A stretch of 24,674 nucleotides of DNA from CAIPAT01 sp041665605 (GTDB lineage Bacteria; Verrucomicrobiota; Lentisphaeria; Victivallales; Victivallaceae), in contig JBAYIO010000088.1 in NCBI GenBank assembly GCA_041665605.1, positions 1 to 24,674 of the forward strand. The letters run 5' to 3'. The translations under genes were made by a program, and so were the position numbers. The notes under the pieces are model-generated. The model was not told the DNA's origin. It ran no database searches and was given only the letters and a program-made list of their open reading frames with translations. Below, piece after piece: positions 23,601 to 24,674 of this stretch; the stretch's first letter is position 1; each line of letters begins with the position of its first letter.

Positions 23601-23609
23601 ATATTAGAA
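23595..23609 (-). promoter_or_regulatory. Candidate IclR operator, mirror copy
   Basis: Reverse complement of 1066-1080, overlapping the first possible start codon of IclR regulator 1. Confidence 0.53.
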
Positions 23610-23621
23610 TTTACAAGTACT

Positions 23622-23649
23622 ATTATAATGCATTGTAGAATTTTGTCAA
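23622..23649 (-). promoter_or_regulatory. Promoter of IclR regulator 1 operon, mirror copy
   Basis: TTGACA (23644-23649) and TATAAT (23622-23627) on the minus strand, 16-bp spacer. Confidence 0.78.
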
Positions 23650-23670
23650 TGCCTTTTATGGCTAAATTTG

Positions 23671-23715
23671 AAAAAAGCTCGAAAATAAAAGCGGGGGGTT
23701 TATGATTTTCAGCTT
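23671..23715 (-). terminator. Terminator after exporter, mirror copy
   Basis: AAGCTGAAAAT pairs with ATTTTCGAGCTT, followed by T on the minus strand. Confidence 0.63.
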
Positions 23716-23742
23716 CTTGGCGATGGTCTGCTTTGCACCGGA

Positions 23743-24516
23743 TCAGAAAAAGTCGGTAATGTACCAGCAGAGCCTCAGGGCGGCGGCCAGGGCTAAGATC
23801 TGGATCATGATTTCGAACCATCTCTGGGGAATTTTGTGCAGGATCAGGATGCCGATGCCAGCGCCCAGCGCCAGAATCGGAATCATGGCAAGATCGGCGC
23901 GCACCGCCGACATGGTAATGCGTCCGTCAATCGCGAAAAGCGGGATTTTCAGCCAGTTCAATATCAGGAAATACCAGGCGCCGGTGCCGATGTATTCGTT
24001 TTTCGGCAGTTGCATTGCCAGCAGATAAATCGCCATGACCGGACCGGCCGCATTGGAGATTTGCGTGGTCAGCCCGGCGGTGAAGCCCATTACGGCGGCG
24101 AACAGCCAGTGATGAGGCAGCCCGGCGGTGTCCGCCGGGTGGCGTGTGCGCCAGAAATTTACCGCCAGCATCGTCAGGATGATAAAACCGATGACCGGGC
24201 GCAACTGGTCGTCGTTGAGATAGCGCAGGACGATGGAGCCGGTACCGATGCCGGCCAGCGCCCAGGGCAGCAGTCTTAATACCAGTTGCCAGTGCGCGTG
24301 GCGGCGGTAATACGCGACCGCGAAAATATCCGCCGCTCCAAGCATCAGCAGCAGCAAGCCGGTTGAGGCTTTGGCGGGAAACGACATTGCCATCATCGAA
24401 ACTACCAGGATGCCCAGTCCGGGCACGCCGGTTTTGCTGATCCCCACCATAAACGCGCATACGCACAGCATCCACATCTGATAGCTGCTGAAGCCGGTTA
24501 GAAAATATTCCTGCAT
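23743..24516 (-). CDS. TauE/SafE family exporter, mirror copy
   Basis: Same 257-residue multi-spanning protein as 159-932, with the GISKTGVPGLG and NAAGPVMAIYLL half-repeat motifs. It is the last gene before the right end. Confidence 0.88.
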   Translation of the reverse strand: MQEYFLTGFSSYQMWMLCVCAFMVGISKTGVPGLGILVVSMMAMSFPAKASTGLLLLMLGAADIFAVAYYRRHAHWQLVLRLLPWALAGIGTGSIVLRYLNDDQLRPVIGFIILTMLAVNFWRTRHPADTAGLPHHWLFAAVMGFTAGLTTQISNAAGPVMAIYLLAMQLPKNEYIGTGAWYFLILNWLKIPLFAIDGRITMSAVRADLAMIPILALGAGIGILILHKIPQRWFEIMIQILALAAALRLCWYITDFF

Positions 24517-24589
24517 CCAATCTGTTCCAAATATAGTTAATGTATGAGCAAAACCACATCTGTCCTAACAAAATAAAAAAGATGAAAGT

Positions 24590-24654
24590 GGAGCTCCTTT
24601 GTTCGTAACAGTATATTACGAAAGCCTAAAACCCAAAGGAGGGCTCCGTAATAT
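24590..24654. other. Mutually exclusive hairpins at the right end, mirror copy
   Basis: Mirror of 21-85: CAAAGGAGCTCC at 24590-24601 reads toward its partner at 24634-24647. Nothing else is recognisable between here and the end. Confidence 0.43.
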
Positions 24655-24674
24655 GAATACACCAGTAAGTCTGT

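Larger units (their letters stand above)
1..24674. repeat. Perfect window-wide inverted repeat (two 12337-bp arms, no spacer)
   Basis: The sequence read from the right end on the minus strand equals the sequence read from the left end on the plus strand. The first and last 60 bases, the centre, and every coding region compared obey the rule partner = 24675 minus position, and all translated proteins are identical in the two arms. No mismatch was seen. A natural inverted duplication of this size would normally carry a spacer or some differences and would not coincide exactly with both ends of a sequence record. The likeliest origin is a fold-back or two-strand read-through artefact of library preparation or assembly. 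A molecule with a closed hairpin end is the biological alternative. Confidence 0.97.

Noticed and set aside
12338..24674. Right-arm genes as true paralogues or a segmental duplication with separate functions
   Set aside because: No base difference was found between arms, including intergenic DNA. Diverging paralogues would show some.
1..24674. Search for tRNA, rRNA, CRISPR arrays, transposases and phage genes
   Set aside because: None was recognised on either strand by eye.

Overview
The window is one perfect inverted repeat. Base i pairs with base 24675-i over the whole length, the two arms meet with no spacer between 12337 and 12338, and the first and last bases are each other's complement. 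Every gene occurs twice, base-identical and in opposite orientation, so the real information content is about 12.3 kb. The exact fit of the symmetry to both window ends, with no divergence, points to a fold-back contig or read-through of both strands of one molecule rather than a diverged biological duplication. A hairpin-ended linear molecule cannot be excluded from sequence alone.

The organism looks like a bacterium of the Lentisphaerota/Victivallales type. The clue is two secretion-type pseudopilins with the near-invariant FTLIELLVVIAIIAILA leader and a C-terminal H-x9-DG-like motif, a protein class strongly expanded in Lentisphaerae and Planctomycetes. This is an inference. No rRNA, tRNA, CRISPR array or transposase was seen.

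Layout of the left arm (the right arm is its mirror): TauE/SafE-type anion exporter (159-932, +); terminator; IclR regulator 1 (1075-1854, +) followed by two iron-sulfur reductases of the QueG/reductive-dehalogenase superfamily (A 1933-2778, B 2797-3933, +); bidirectional terminator; a two-gene minus-strand operon of zinc-type (MDR) dehydrogenase (4765-5781) and sugar-phosphate isomerase/epimerase-like TIM barrel (4009-4749), divergent from an AraC regulator (5876-6751, +); bidirectional terminator; a 791-residue three-module iron-sulfur reductase C (6823-9198, -) preceded by IclR regulator 2 (9391-10131, -); then two pseudopilins (10470-11303 and 11532-12302, +), each with its own near-identical promoter.

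How the genes may work together: three cytosolic, signal-peptide-less QueG/RdhA-like reductases, each near an IclR gene and sharing IclR-type 15-bp palindromes, look like one substrate-responsive reductive pathway. The AraC-controlled dehydrogenase plus TIM-barrel pair suggests oxidation or isomerisation of a sugar or polyol derivative, and the exporter could remove an anionic product. The substrate is unknown. The most distinctive protein is C, which carries two complete Fe-S reductase modules around a middle module that has lost its cluster cysteines.
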